From assembly GCA_003211415.1 (NCBI GenBank), contig QCSV01000003.1:1-58748 (forward strand): a stretch of DNA of 58,748 nucleotides, given 5' to 3'. The notes beneath the pieces are model-generated. The model was given only the letters and a program-made list of their open reading frames with translations, did not search any database and was not told where the DNA came from. Both the position numbers and the translations under genes were made by a program. Below are positions 9,061-16,572 of this stretch, piece by piece (within the stretch, counting starts at the first letter, position 1; every line of letters begins with the position of its first letter). The DNA comes from Prochlorococcus sp. AG-670-M15 (GTDB lineage Bacteria > Cyanobacteriota > Cyanobacteriia > PCC-6307 > Cyanobiaceae).

Positions 9061-10473
9061 TTAGTAAATTTTGCTAAGTAAGTGCTCTTTATCAAAATAA
9101 GAATCTACTAAGTTTTTAAATTCGTTCAAGGCATCAGTAGATCTTTCTTGATAAGCTTTGTATCTTAATCTTTTATCTTTTATTCTTTGAGTAAGTTCAG
9201 GAACCAAACCAAATGAAGCAGGCATTGGTTGGAATTTATTCTTTTTCTGATTAGATAATATTTGATTTTTGTTACTGATGAAATTCATTAGAGAACCAAT
9301 CATTGATTCCCTAGGGAAACATACCGGATCTTTACCCTTTGCTAATAAAGATGCATTTATTCCTGAAAGCAACCCCCCTGCTGCTGCTGCTGCGTAACCT
9401 TCCGTACCCGTTATTTGACCCGCAGCAAAAAGATTTTTTCTTTTCATAAATTGCAATGTCGGCAAAAGTAATTTTGGAGATTCTAAAAAAGTATTTCTAT
9501 GCATTACTCCAAAACGTACAAACTCAGCCTTTTCTAAACCAGGAATCATCCTAAATATTCTTTTTTGCTCTGACCATTTGAGGTTAGTTTGAAAACCTAC
9601 CATATTAAGTAATTTTCCCTTTAAATCTTCTTTCCTTAATTGGACAACCGCATGAGGTCTCTTCTTCAATCTATTTTCCCTATCAAATAAATCTCCCCAT
9701 TTTGGATTCCACAACCCGATAGATTTCAAGGGTCCATATCTCATCGTATCAACTCCTCTTCTAGCAATTTCTTCAATTGGTAAGCAAGCTTCAAAAAAAT
9801 TAGCTGATTCTTTCTCAAAGTCTTTTAAATTAGATTGTTCTCCTCTTATTAATTCATTTCTCAAATGGATGTATTCATTTTTATCCATGGGGCAATTAAG
9901 ATATGCTGGATCCCCTTTTTCGTATCTACTAGCTTTAAATACTATCTCTTGATCAATAGAATCTCCATAAATAATAGGACTAGCGGCGTCAAAAAAATGA
10001 CATGCATCTATGCCTGTAAAAGCTTGAATTTTATAGGACAACTCATCGGCAGTTAGTGGGCCAGTTGCAAGGATTGTTATATTTTTTTTGCTTGGGAGGT
10101 CTAATTGTTCAAATCTCTTAATTTCGATTAAAGGATGATTTGATAATGCTTCAGTCAAAGCGTTACTAAATTTAGATCTATCAACTGCCAAAGCCCCTCC
10201 GGCTGGAACAGCAAATTTATCTGCTGTTTGAACTATTAAGGATTTAAAAATTCTAAGTTCTTTTTGCAATAAACCTGCAGCTCTATCAGGACTTAAAGCT
10301 CCAAAACTATTACTACAAACCAATTCCCCAAACTCACTCGTATGATGAGCTGGAGTTGATTTGACTGGCCTCATTTCAACTAATTTAACTGGTATGCCAG
10401 AATTTGCTATTTGCCATGCAGCTTCAGATCCTGCAAGACCAGCTCCAATAACTATTACTTCTTTATCTAACAA
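9061..10473 (-). CDS. trmFO: Methylenetetrahydrofolate-tRNA-(uracil-54-C5)-methyltransferase TrmFO
   Basis: TrmFO methylates U54 of the tRNA T-loop using methylenetetrahydrofolate and FAD. The 470-aa protein begins [18 protein letters not shown] (FAD fold) followed by [13 protein letters not shown] and [11 protein letters not shown] with the conserved Cys. Further motifs are [16 protein letters not shown] and [19 protein letters not shown]. The start is TTG at 10473, which places the Rossmann motif at the usual distance from the N-terminus. Six nt upstream on the same strand is psbY, so the two are probably cotranscribed. Confidence 0.95.
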   Translation of the reverse strand: MLDKEVIVIGAGLAGSEAAWQIANSGIPVKLVEMRPVKSTPAHHTSEFGELVCSNSFGALSPDRAAGLLQKELRIFKSLIVQTADKFAVPAGGALAVDRSKFSNALTEALSNHPLIEIKRFEQLDLPSKKNITILATGPLTADELSYKIQAFTGIDACHFFDAASPIIYGDSIDQEIVFKASRYEKGDPAYLNCPMDKNEYIHLRNELIRGEQSNLKDFEKESANFFEACLPIEEIARRGVDTMRYGPLKSIGLWNPKWGDLFDRENRLKKRPHAVVQLRKEDLKGKLLNMVGFQTNLKWSEQKRIFRMIPGLEKAEFVRFGVMHRNTFLESPKLLLPTLQFMKRKNLFAAGQITGTEGYAAAAAGGLLSGINASLLAKGKDPVCFPRESMIGSLMNFISNKNQILSNQKKNKFQPMPASFGLVPELTQRIKDKRLRYKAYQERSTDALNEFKNLVDSYFDKEHLLSKIY

Positions 10474-10479
10474 ATTGGA

Positions 10480-10596
10480 TTAATCCTTGCCCAAAAAGTC
10501 TCTATTGAATTGCTCTCTTGCTGGTTTTTGTATATTGAATATAACCCAAGCTAAAGCAGCGATAATGGGTGCAAAAACTACGATCGTTCTGAGCAT
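10480..10596 (-). CDS. psbY: Photosystem II protein Y (PsbY)
   Basis: A 38-aa single-span protein that starts [20 protein letters not shown] and then continues [18 protein letters not shown]. This matches the PsbY family: one transmembrane helix with a conserved A-W-x-x-x-N-I boundary and a basic tail. PsbY is a peripheral low-mass subunit of photosystem II near cytochrome b559. It ends 6 nt before trmFO. Confidence 0.88.
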
Positions 10597-10773
10597 TTTA
10601 GAAATTCTGTTAATTTACAATCTATTTTAACTTTTAACAGTAAATTAAGAGAGAAATTTTAATTATTTATTTCATAAGTTAAGAATTGTTTTTCTATTGT
10701 CCAACTTGAGATAAAAAGTTGTTTTTTTTACCTTTAAAAGGGATAATTTCATATGTACTCGATTTTACAAAAT

Positions 10774-10845
10774 GGGTCGCTAGCTCAGCGGTAGAGCATC
10801 CGGCTTTTAACCGGCTGGTCCTGAGTTCGAATCTCAGGCGACCCA
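10774..10845 (+). tRNA. tRNA-Lys(TTT)
   Basis: A 72-nt cloverleaf with acceptor stem GGGTCGC/GCGACCC and discriminator A, D-arm GCTC...GAGC, anticodon loop CTTTTAA (anticodon TTT, Lys), and T-arm CTGAG-TTCGAAT-CTCAG. CCA is not encoded. It lies between divergent gene blocks, with hli downstream. Confidence 0.97.
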
Positions 10846-11276
10846 CATTTTTTATTGAGTTAATTTTTAAAAGTAAAAGACAATAGACTCTTAAAATACC
10901 TTACTAATTATGTAGCTTTAGGTTATTTAAGATTTTGAATTGAATTTCAGTCAAATTCGTTCGCCAATAAATCTAGGATAATCATTAGGGAGTTCAAAAC
11001 ATAAAGCGGTTTTATATCGCATCAAGTTGCCGAGAGTATTATTTAGTTTTATTTAAAACTTCAATTAAACTTATATAAATTATCTGAAAATTCTTCTTTT
11101 CAAGGCTTACTAGACAAACAAAAAATTTTTTTAACTATTACATAAGTGTAACAATACTGTAAAAAGAGGACCTAATTTTCACTATTCAATGAAATTGAGC
11201 AAAAAAACTAAAAATTACTTTACAAAGCTTCATAATTCCTGTTACAATATTTCATATACAATTCAAATTCTTAATT
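10846..11276. other. Intergenic region with no gene found
   Basis: 431 bp of AT-rich DNA between tRNA-Lys and hli. No open frame of convincing length or composition is visible on either strand. The last 60 nt presumably hold the hli promoter (AT-rich, TATACA about 15 nt before the ATG), but I cannot define a regulator site. Confidence 0.5.
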
Positions 11277-11384
11277 ATGACACCTGAAGCAGAACGTTTT
11301 AATGGTTGGGCAGCAATGTTAGGTTTCGTTGCAGCTGTTGGAGCATATGTAACTACTGGACAAATTATTCCAGGTTGGTTTTAA
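11277..11384 (+). CDS. hli: High-light-inducible protein (Hli, one-helix chlorophyll-binding)
   Basis: A 35-aa single-helix protein with the chlorophyll-binding motif ERFNGWAAMLGFVAAVGAY (the conserved E and N ligands and A-M-x-G packing) and the C-terminal signature TGQIIPGWF shared by many Prochlorococcus and cyanophage Hli proteins. Hli proteins bind chlorophyll and carotenoid in thylakoids and protect photosystem assembly under excess light. It is among the shortest of the family. It is monocistronic. Confidence 0.9.
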   Translation: MTPEAERFNGWAAMLGFVAAVGAYVTTGQIIPGWF

Positions 11385-11728
11385 TTCTGATAACACAGAA
11401 TTTTAAAATTTAGTTTTTAGCATCAAATTTGATCTAGAATTTAAATTTATTTTTAAATCTTAACTATCCTCAAGTTTCCAAAATTTCAGTCAATTTCTGA
11501 ATTTTTGATTTACTTGAGTTTTTTTTTGAAAAATTTTAGATCAATTAGATTTAATAACTTGCCTAAAATTTCTGGCTAATAGCCGAAAAATCTTACGGAA
11601 CTCTTGTCATAATATATTTAATGACAGTAATAAAAAATTACAGTTTATTTAACTGGATGTCTCCATCTTGCTAAAAAAAATTACGATTAACCAAATTTTT
11701 TCCTTATTTAATAATTCAAATTAATAAT
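11385..11728. other. Intergenic region with no gene found
   Basis: 344 bp of AT-rich DNA downstream of hli. I see no open frame, tRNA or clear terminator hairpin. The 3' end of the hli transcript must lie here. Confidence 0.45.
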
Positions 11729-11857
11729 TCAAAGTTTCTTTTTATCTATATTATCCAAGCATGTAGAACATAATAAGTGACCTTTCTTACTCCAAAATGT
11801 CTTAGTAGATCTTTCGATATCTTTTCTACAAATCAAACATTTGAATATTGGGGACAT
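11729..11857 (-). CDS. Small zinc-ribbon-like protein
   Basis: A 42-aa frame read MSPIFKCLICRKDIERSTKT followed by FWSKKGHLLCSTCLDNIDKK and KL. It contains C-x2-C (CLIC) and C-x2-C (CSTC) about 20 residues apart, the spacing of a one-zinc treble-clef or ribbon. Its composition is normal for Prochlorococcus coding sequence. The function is unknown; it could bind nucleic acid or another protein. It lies alone between hli and the porin terminator. Confidence 0.6.
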   Translation of the reverse strand: MSPIFKCLICRKDIERSTKTFWSKKGHLLCSTCLDNIDKKKL

Positions 11858-11962
11858 TAATAAAGAATTACTTATTTAAGTCTATCAAAATAAAATTTTT
11901 TACTCATTTCTATTAGTCAAAAAATATAAAAGATTTCTAAAAAAGTTTTGAAAATAATTATT

Positions 11963-11995
11963 AAAAAAAGACCTGCTTTTGAGGCAGGTCTTTTG
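11963..11995 (-). terminator. Rho-independent terminator of the first porin copy
   Basis: Stem AAGACCTGC/GCAGGTCTT with loop TTTTGAG, followed on the minus strand by a run of seven T. It lies 37 nt beyond the porin stop codon. The same hairpin recurs after the second porin (15105-15138) as part of the duplicated block. Confidence 0.85.
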
Positions 11996-12899
11996 TGTGT
12001 GTAGTTTTAATTAATAATTAAACTAATTTAATTAGAAACTAAATGAAGTTTTTAGAGCTACACCAGTAATGTCATCGCCATCTTGCTCAACGATGTAAAC
12101 ACCAGGAGTGATTGTTACTCCATCGTTTATTGGATAAGCGTATGAAGCTTCATAGGTGTAGTACTCATCATCACCATCTGCGAAGTTACCTGTAGTTCCC
12201 ATACCTATGTCCAAACTACCAGGTCCAACTTCAGCGAAACTTAAACCAACAAAGAATCCTTCAGCTGTTGTACCATCATCAACAGATTCAATACCAGCAC
12301 TTAAAGTAGCGAAATCAAAGGCATACATACCGTTAATTCCCCATCCAGTTGTTCCTTCTGAATCAGAATAAGCAACTGATACTCCGTAAGAATCTGCAGT
12401 GTATGCAGCTTCAATACCGAAAAGATCAGCACCTTCTTCTGTCAAAATTGAATCAGTCTCAGAAGATACACCACCAGCTAATGAGAATCCGCTATCAAAA
12501 CCGTATGCCATTGCTGCAGTAACACCATTACCGCCTACACCAACAGTACTTCCTGTTCCACAGTTACCCATGTAATCAGTGAAAGAACTATAAGCACAAG
12601 CTCCAGTATATACAGCACTAATGTCAGTTGAATCACCAACCATTACTGTGGCACCACCTACTGGGAATGTATATGTAAGTCCATCAAGTGTCAGTGCATC
12701 AGTAGTATCATCAAAAGCCAAAGCTCCAGAAGAACCATCACCTATATCAATAGTTGCGCTAAGTGCATCTTCACCAGTGAAACTAGTTTCTAGACCGATA
12801 CCCATTTGGTAACCAAATGCTGTGGCCTCAGAATCTGCACCGTCTTCAGCACCAACAAGAAAATCAACACCGAAAGATGCTGTAGTTGTCTCGGAGAAT
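11963..12899. repeat. 937-bp duplicated block, copy 1 (terminator plus porin 3' part)
   Basis: By eye this block reads identical, base for base, to 15106-16042 (constant offset 3143). It covers the terminator and codons for the C-terminal three quarters of the porin. Identity stops at 12899/16042, inside one codon: TCA in copy 2 is TGA here. Such perfect identity next to diverged flanks points to recent gene conversion or a very recent duplication; a misassembly is also possible. Confidence 0.85.
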
Positions 12900-13114
12900 C
12901 AGCCAATGACATCTTCACTTTCAACTAAACCTTCTCCACCTGAAAGTAAGGTATTAGTAGAAGTATTTTGTTTAAATAAATTACCATCTATCTCTAAATT
13001 ATCTTCAGAGTATTTAGAAATAGCATCAAGATTAACTTCGGAAGCAATAACGGATAACGGTGATAAAAGACCAAGTGCCGCTGGAGCTACCAATAATTGC
13101 TGGAATAGCTTCAT
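12032..13114 (-). pseudogene. Porin (som-like) interrupted by an in-frame TGA
   Basis: Read through, this is a 360-codon outer-membrane porin. It has a signal peptide (MKLFQQLLVAPAALGLLSPL, cleavage about IAS-E), a short linker where longer porins carry an SLH domain (NTLLSGGEGLVES resembles LSNLIAGGEGLM of the PhoE-like porin at 33698), then a beta-barrel ending in the terminal Phe (ALKTSFSF). Codon 72 is TGA (12899-12901) where the intact paralogue has TCA in GSFSETTT. Both sides of the stop are in the same frame. If real, only a 71-aa secreted fragment is made; a restart at the Met at 12805 would have no signal peptide. A sequencing or assembly error at the edge of the duplicated block is the main alternative. 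Confidence 0.8.
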
Positions 13115-13120
13115 AAAAAT

Positions 13121-13129
13121 TCCTCACAC
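13121..13129 (-). promoter_or_regulatory. Candidate Yfr1 sRNA target site / RBS of first porin
   Basis: On the minus strand the leader reads GTGTGAGGA six nt before the ATG. This is complementary to the CUCCUCACAC core of the cyanobacterial sRNA Yfr1, which is reported to pair with porin mRNAs in Prochlorococcus MED4. It overlaps the Shine-Dalgarno GAGGA, so pairing would block translation. Confidence 0.6.
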
Positions 13130-13194
13130 AGAATTGTTTGTCTTCTTATTTTAGTGTAAAAAAAATTAATTGCAAAAGCTGTTAAGCCATTTAA

Positions 13195-15012
13195 TTAATT
13201 GTGCGAGGGGAATAAATCGCTAATAGGTCCTAATAAATCCGCATATTTTTTCCAAAAACCTGAAGAGTTGGAATTTATTTTTTTTCTAACTTGAGCACTA
13301 CTTGCAGTGAATACGCTTCTTTTACTTTTTTGAGGTGAGAGGTATTTTTCACTCCATTCCCAATCAAGCCAATTTATTAAATCTCGAATAGTTTTTTTAG
13401 GATTCTGAACTACCTGCTCATGATCATAACTATATATAATTGATCCAAATTTACTTTTATATTCTTTCATAAGTTTAATGTGATACAGATATAAATCGGA
13501 AATATCATTTAAAGAACTTGAAAAACTCTGATTTAAAAAGTTAGTTCTATAAATAGACAGGATATTATCAAGCGGATTTCTAATACAGTGAATTATCCTA
13601 GCATTTGGGAACAATTCATAGATAATTGGACAATAAAAAAAGTTAAACAAATTTTTATCTGTAAAGATTTTCTTTTTTGAGTTGATGAGCATTACTTTTT
13701 CTTTATATAAACTTTTAACTTCAAGCAAATCGTCAGATTTCTGGAGAGATTCTTCTAAGTAGTAAACTTCTCCAAGATCTTTAACTTCATGATTAAGACT
13801 TAAAATGCTTTCAAGCAATGTGCTTCCACACCTTGGCATTCCAACAATAAATAAATATTGATTACTATCTTTTATTTTCTCAAAGTTTAAATTTTGATCT
13901 ATCCTTAGATTCCTATAGTATTCACCTGTGCTCAACTTTCTATTTAAATCAGATGGTTGAATTTTTAGTTTTTCTTCATTAGCTATTTTGAGAAAATATG
14001 CACTTTTTTTATAGTCTTGAGTGTAATGGTAAGCATACGCTTTTGAATAACCAAAGTATATTTTTTCCTTTTGAGGGAGATTTCCTATATCAATATTTAG
14101 AAGAGTTTTTAATTGCTCATTATGATTTGAGAAATTGTACATAGTTGATAATTCATAATAACTATTTGAATTAAATTGATCATCTAATAAAATTTCCAAA
14201 TGTGTCTTAATAGATAATTCTATTAACCCTAAATTTCTATACATAATTCCCAAATTAAACTTCAACGGAATAAATTTTGGAAAATTTCTAATACCTTCCT
14301 TCAAAATTAAAACTCCTTTTTCTAATTCTTTATTTTTGAAATAAAGATCACTCAGATTAAGATATAAAATTCTCTCTTTACTAAATGATTTTCTTAAATC
14401 TAAAAGAACCTTTTCAGCTAATCTAAATTTCATTTGATTAACAAATATTTTCGAAATTAAAATTTCCCTTTGAAAAAACAAAATGCTATCTTTTGGTAAT
14501 TTCAAATTAAGCAATAATTCTTTGGCATCATCATTTTTTAAAGAATCAATGAGTATATCGGCTTTTAAAATTAGATATATTTGATTATCAGGCTTCTGAT
14601 TAATGGCAGAGTCAATAGAAAGTATTGCTTCTTTAAATGAATTAATACTTTTAAATGTGATAGATAGATTATAGTCAATTTCAGAATTTATTTTTTCTAT
14701 TTTCTTTGCTGCATATAATGTTTTTAAAGCATCATTAATATTGTTCTCTTTTCTTAAAATTTCAGCAAGTAATATATATGAATCAATTTTTAAGGGATAT
14801 TTTTTAATAGATAAAAAAAATAAATTTTTTGCAATCTTTAGATTATTAATCTCTTTGCAGAATAGTCCGTAGGAAATAAGTAAATCATATGTGTAGATTT
14901 TTTGATCTATTAATTTCCTATAGATTTCATTAGCTTGATATATTTTTCCTTCCTTGTGATTCTTTTTTGCAATTTCAATATATTTTGATATTTCTGCTAT
15001 GTCGTATTTCAT
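13195..15012 (-). CDS. TPR-repeat sulfotransferase
   Basis: A 605-aa protein. Residues 1-375 are tandem TPR-type helical repeats (EIYRKLIDQKIY, NINDALKTLYAAKKI, LNLSDLYFKNKELEKGVLIL). From about residue 387 comes a sulfotransferase domain with the PAPS 5'-phosphosulfate loop FIVGMPRCGSTLLESIL, and later RIIHCIRNPLDNILSIYR, the 3'-phosphate-binding R-x6-S region. It should transfer sulfate from PAPS to a sugar, lipid or protein; the TPRs probably bind the acceptor. No signal peptide is visible. It sits between the two porin copies and is a distant paralogue of the gene at 16573. Confidence 0.85.
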   Translation of the reverse strand: MKYDIAEISKYIEIAKKNHKEGKIYQANEIYRKLIDQKIYTYDLLISYGLFCKEINNLKIAKNLFFLSIKKYPLKIDSYILLAEILRKENNINDALKTLYAAKKIEKINSEIDYNLSITFKSINSFKEAILSIDSAINQKPDNQIYLILKADILIDSLKNDDAKELLLNLKLPKDSILFFQREILISKIFVNQMKFRLAEKVLLDLRKSFSKERILYLNLSDLYFKNKELEKGVLILKEGIRNFPKFIPLKFNLGIMYRNLGLIELSIKTHLEILLDDQFNSNSYYELSTMYNFSNHNEQLKTLLNIDIGNLPQKEKIYFGYSKAYAYHYTQDYKKSAYFLKIANEEKLKIQPSDLNRKLSTGEYYRNLRIDQNLNFEKIKDSNQYLFIVGMPRCGSTLLESILSLNHEVKDLGEVYYLEESLQKSDDLLEVKSLYKEKVMLINSKKKIFTDKNLFNFFYCPIIYELFPNARIIHCIRNPLDNILSIYRTNFLNQSFSSSLNDISDLYLYHIKLMKEYKSKFGSIIYSYDHEQVVQNPKKTIRDLINWLDWEWSEKYLSPQKSKRSVFTASSAQVRKKINSNSSGFWKKYADLLGPISDLFPSHN

Positions 15013-15104
15013 TATTTTGCTATATAGTATTTCATTATTTATTTAGAAGAAATAATGCCATTTAAATGAATGATACATTCTTTTCAGTTCTCATGGCTTA
15101 CGAC

Positions 15105-15138
15105 AAAAAAAAGACCTGCTTTTGAGGCAGGTCTTTTG
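15105..15138 (-). terminator. Rho-independent terminator of the intact porin
   Basis: Same hairpin as at 11963-11995 (AAGACCTGC/GCAGGTCTT, loop TTTTGAG), with eight T on the minus strand. It lies 37 nt after the porin stop codon. Confidence 0.85.
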
Positions 15139-16042
15139 TGTGTGTAGTTTTAATTAATAATTAAACTAATTTAATTAGAAACTAAATGAAGTTTTTAGAG
15201 CTACACCAGTAATGTCATCGCCATCTTGCTCAACGATGTAAACACCAGGAGTGATTGTTACTCCATCGTTTATTGGATAAGCGTATGAAGCTTCATAGGT
15301 GTAGTACTCATCATCACCATCTGCGAAGTTACCTGTAGTTCCCATACCTATGTCCAAACTACCAGGTCCAACTTCAGCGAAACTTAAACCAACAAAGAAT
15401 CCTTCAGCTGTTGTACCATCATCAACAGATTCAATACCAGCACTTAAAGTAGCGAAATCAAAGGCATACATACCGTTAATTCCCCATCCAGTTGTTCCTT
15501 CTGAATCAGAATAAGCAACTGATACTCCGTAAGAATCTGCAGTGTATGCAGCTTCAATACCGAAAAGATCAGCACCTTCTTCTGTCAAAATTGAATCAGT
15601 CTCAGAAGATACACCACCAGCTAATGAGAATCCGCTATCAAAACCGTATGCCATTGCTGCAGTAACACCATTACCGCCTACACCAACAGTACTTCCTGTT
15701 CCACAGTTACCCATGTAATCAGTGAAAGAACTATAAGCACAAGCTCCAGTATATACAGCACTAATGTCAGTTGAATCACCAACCATTACTGTGGCACCAC
15801 CTACTGGGAATGTATATGTAAGTCCATCAAGTGTCAGTGCATCAGTAGTATCATCAAAAGCCAAAGCTCCAGAAGAACCATCACCTATATCAATAGTTGC
15901 GCTAAGTGCATCTTCACCAGTGAAACTAGTTTCTAGACCGATACCCATTTGGTAACCAAATGCTGTGGCCTCAGAATCTGCACCGTCTTCAGCACCAACA
16001 AGAAAATCAACACCGAAAGATGCTGTAGTTGTCTCGGAGAAT
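15106..16042. repeat. 937-bp duplicated block, copy 2
   Basis: Partner of 11963-12899, reading identical throughout. Beyond 16042 only the next few bases (AGCCA) match before the two porin genes diverge, so the 5' fifth of each gene and its upstream region are distinct. This copy is open through the codon that is TGA in copy 1. Confidence 0.85.
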
Positions 16043-16218
16043 GAGCCAGCCTCAAGATTGTTGAATCTAGCTTCTAAACCGTCTATACGGCTATTTGTAA
16101 CTGCAATTTCTTCTGCAGCATTGAAATCATTAATAGTGACTTCGTTAGCAGTCGCAGCAACAGGGGCAAGTAAGCCTAATGTTGCAGGAGCGACTAGTAA
16201 GCTCTTAAAAAGCTTCAT
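15175..16218 (-). CDS. Outer-membrane porin (som-like), intact
   Basis: A 347-aa porin starting at the ATG at 16218 (MKLFKSLLVAPATLGLLAP, signal peptide ending near TAN-E), chosen because a strong GAGGA ribosome site lies seven nt upstream; the longer frame to 16248 only adds residues before the signal. A short coiled segment (VTNSRIDGLEARFNNLEAG) precedes a Gly/Asp-rich beta-barrel that ends in Phe (ALKTSFSF), as outer-membrane barrels do. The SLH domain of longer cyanobacterial porins is missing. A barrel-internal Cys pair (ACAYSSFTDYMGNCG) is conserved with the PhoE-like porin. It is probably a general diffusion channel. It is transcribed divergently from the TPR-sulfotransferase at 16573. 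Confidence 0.87.
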   Translation of the reverse strand: MKLFKSLLVAPATLGLLAPVAATANEVTINDFNAAEEIAVTNSRIDGLEARFNNLEAGSFSETTTASFGVDFLVGAEDGADSEATAFGYQMGIGLETSFTGEDALSATIDIGDGSSGALAFDDTTDALTLDGLTYTFPVGGATVMVGDSTDISAVYTGACAYSSFTDYMGNCGTGSTVGVGGNGVTAAMAYGFDSGFSLAGGVSSETDSILTEEGADLFGIEAAYTADSYGVSVAYSDSEGTTGWGINGMYAFDFATLSAGIESVDDGTTAEGFFVGLSFAEVGPGSLDIGMGTTGNFADGDDEYYTYEASYAYPINDGVTITPGVYIVEQDGDDITGVALKTSFSF

Positions 16219-16223
16219 AAATT

Positions 16224-16232
16224 TCCTCACAC
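16224..16232 (-). promoter_or_regulatory. Candidate Yfr1 sRNA target site / RBS of intact porin
   Basis: The minus-strand leader GTGTGAGGA, five nt before the porin ATG, is complementary to the Yfr1 core and covers the Shine-Dalgarno. It lies outside the duplicated 937-bp block, so it is kept in both copies independently of the gene conversion. Confidence 0.6.
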
Positions 16233-16572
16233 GAAATTTAAAGGACACTTTATATTACTGTAAAAATTATTGTAATTTCAAGTATAAACAGCTACATTTT
16301 GTCTGGAATCATGATTTTTTTTGTTAATTCTTTTAAAAATAACTTATTGAGAATATAAGAACGACTGGCATGAAAGGGGTTGAGAAGAAAAATTAAAAAA
16401 TTTATAAATAATATAAATTGAGATGTGACGGTAGTATTTGTGTCCTTTTACAAATAACTTTATTGATTTTAATATTGAGATTCATAAGAATTATTGACTT
16501 TTAGACAACATTTTTGATAATTCAAAGTTAAGTTTATTTTTATACAGATCTTAATTATTAGAATTCGAAGAA
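16233..16572. other. Divergent promoter region between porin and TPR-sulfotransferase
   Basis: 340 bp, strongly AT-rich, between two divergently transcribed genes. No convincing small gene, hairpin or repeat is seen. It must hold both promoters. Confidence 0.5.

Noticed and set aside
12621-16327. Plus-strand frames within both porin genes
   Set aside because: Ser/Pro-rich translations on the opposite strand of a Gly/Asp-rich barrel gene; duplicated only because the porin is.
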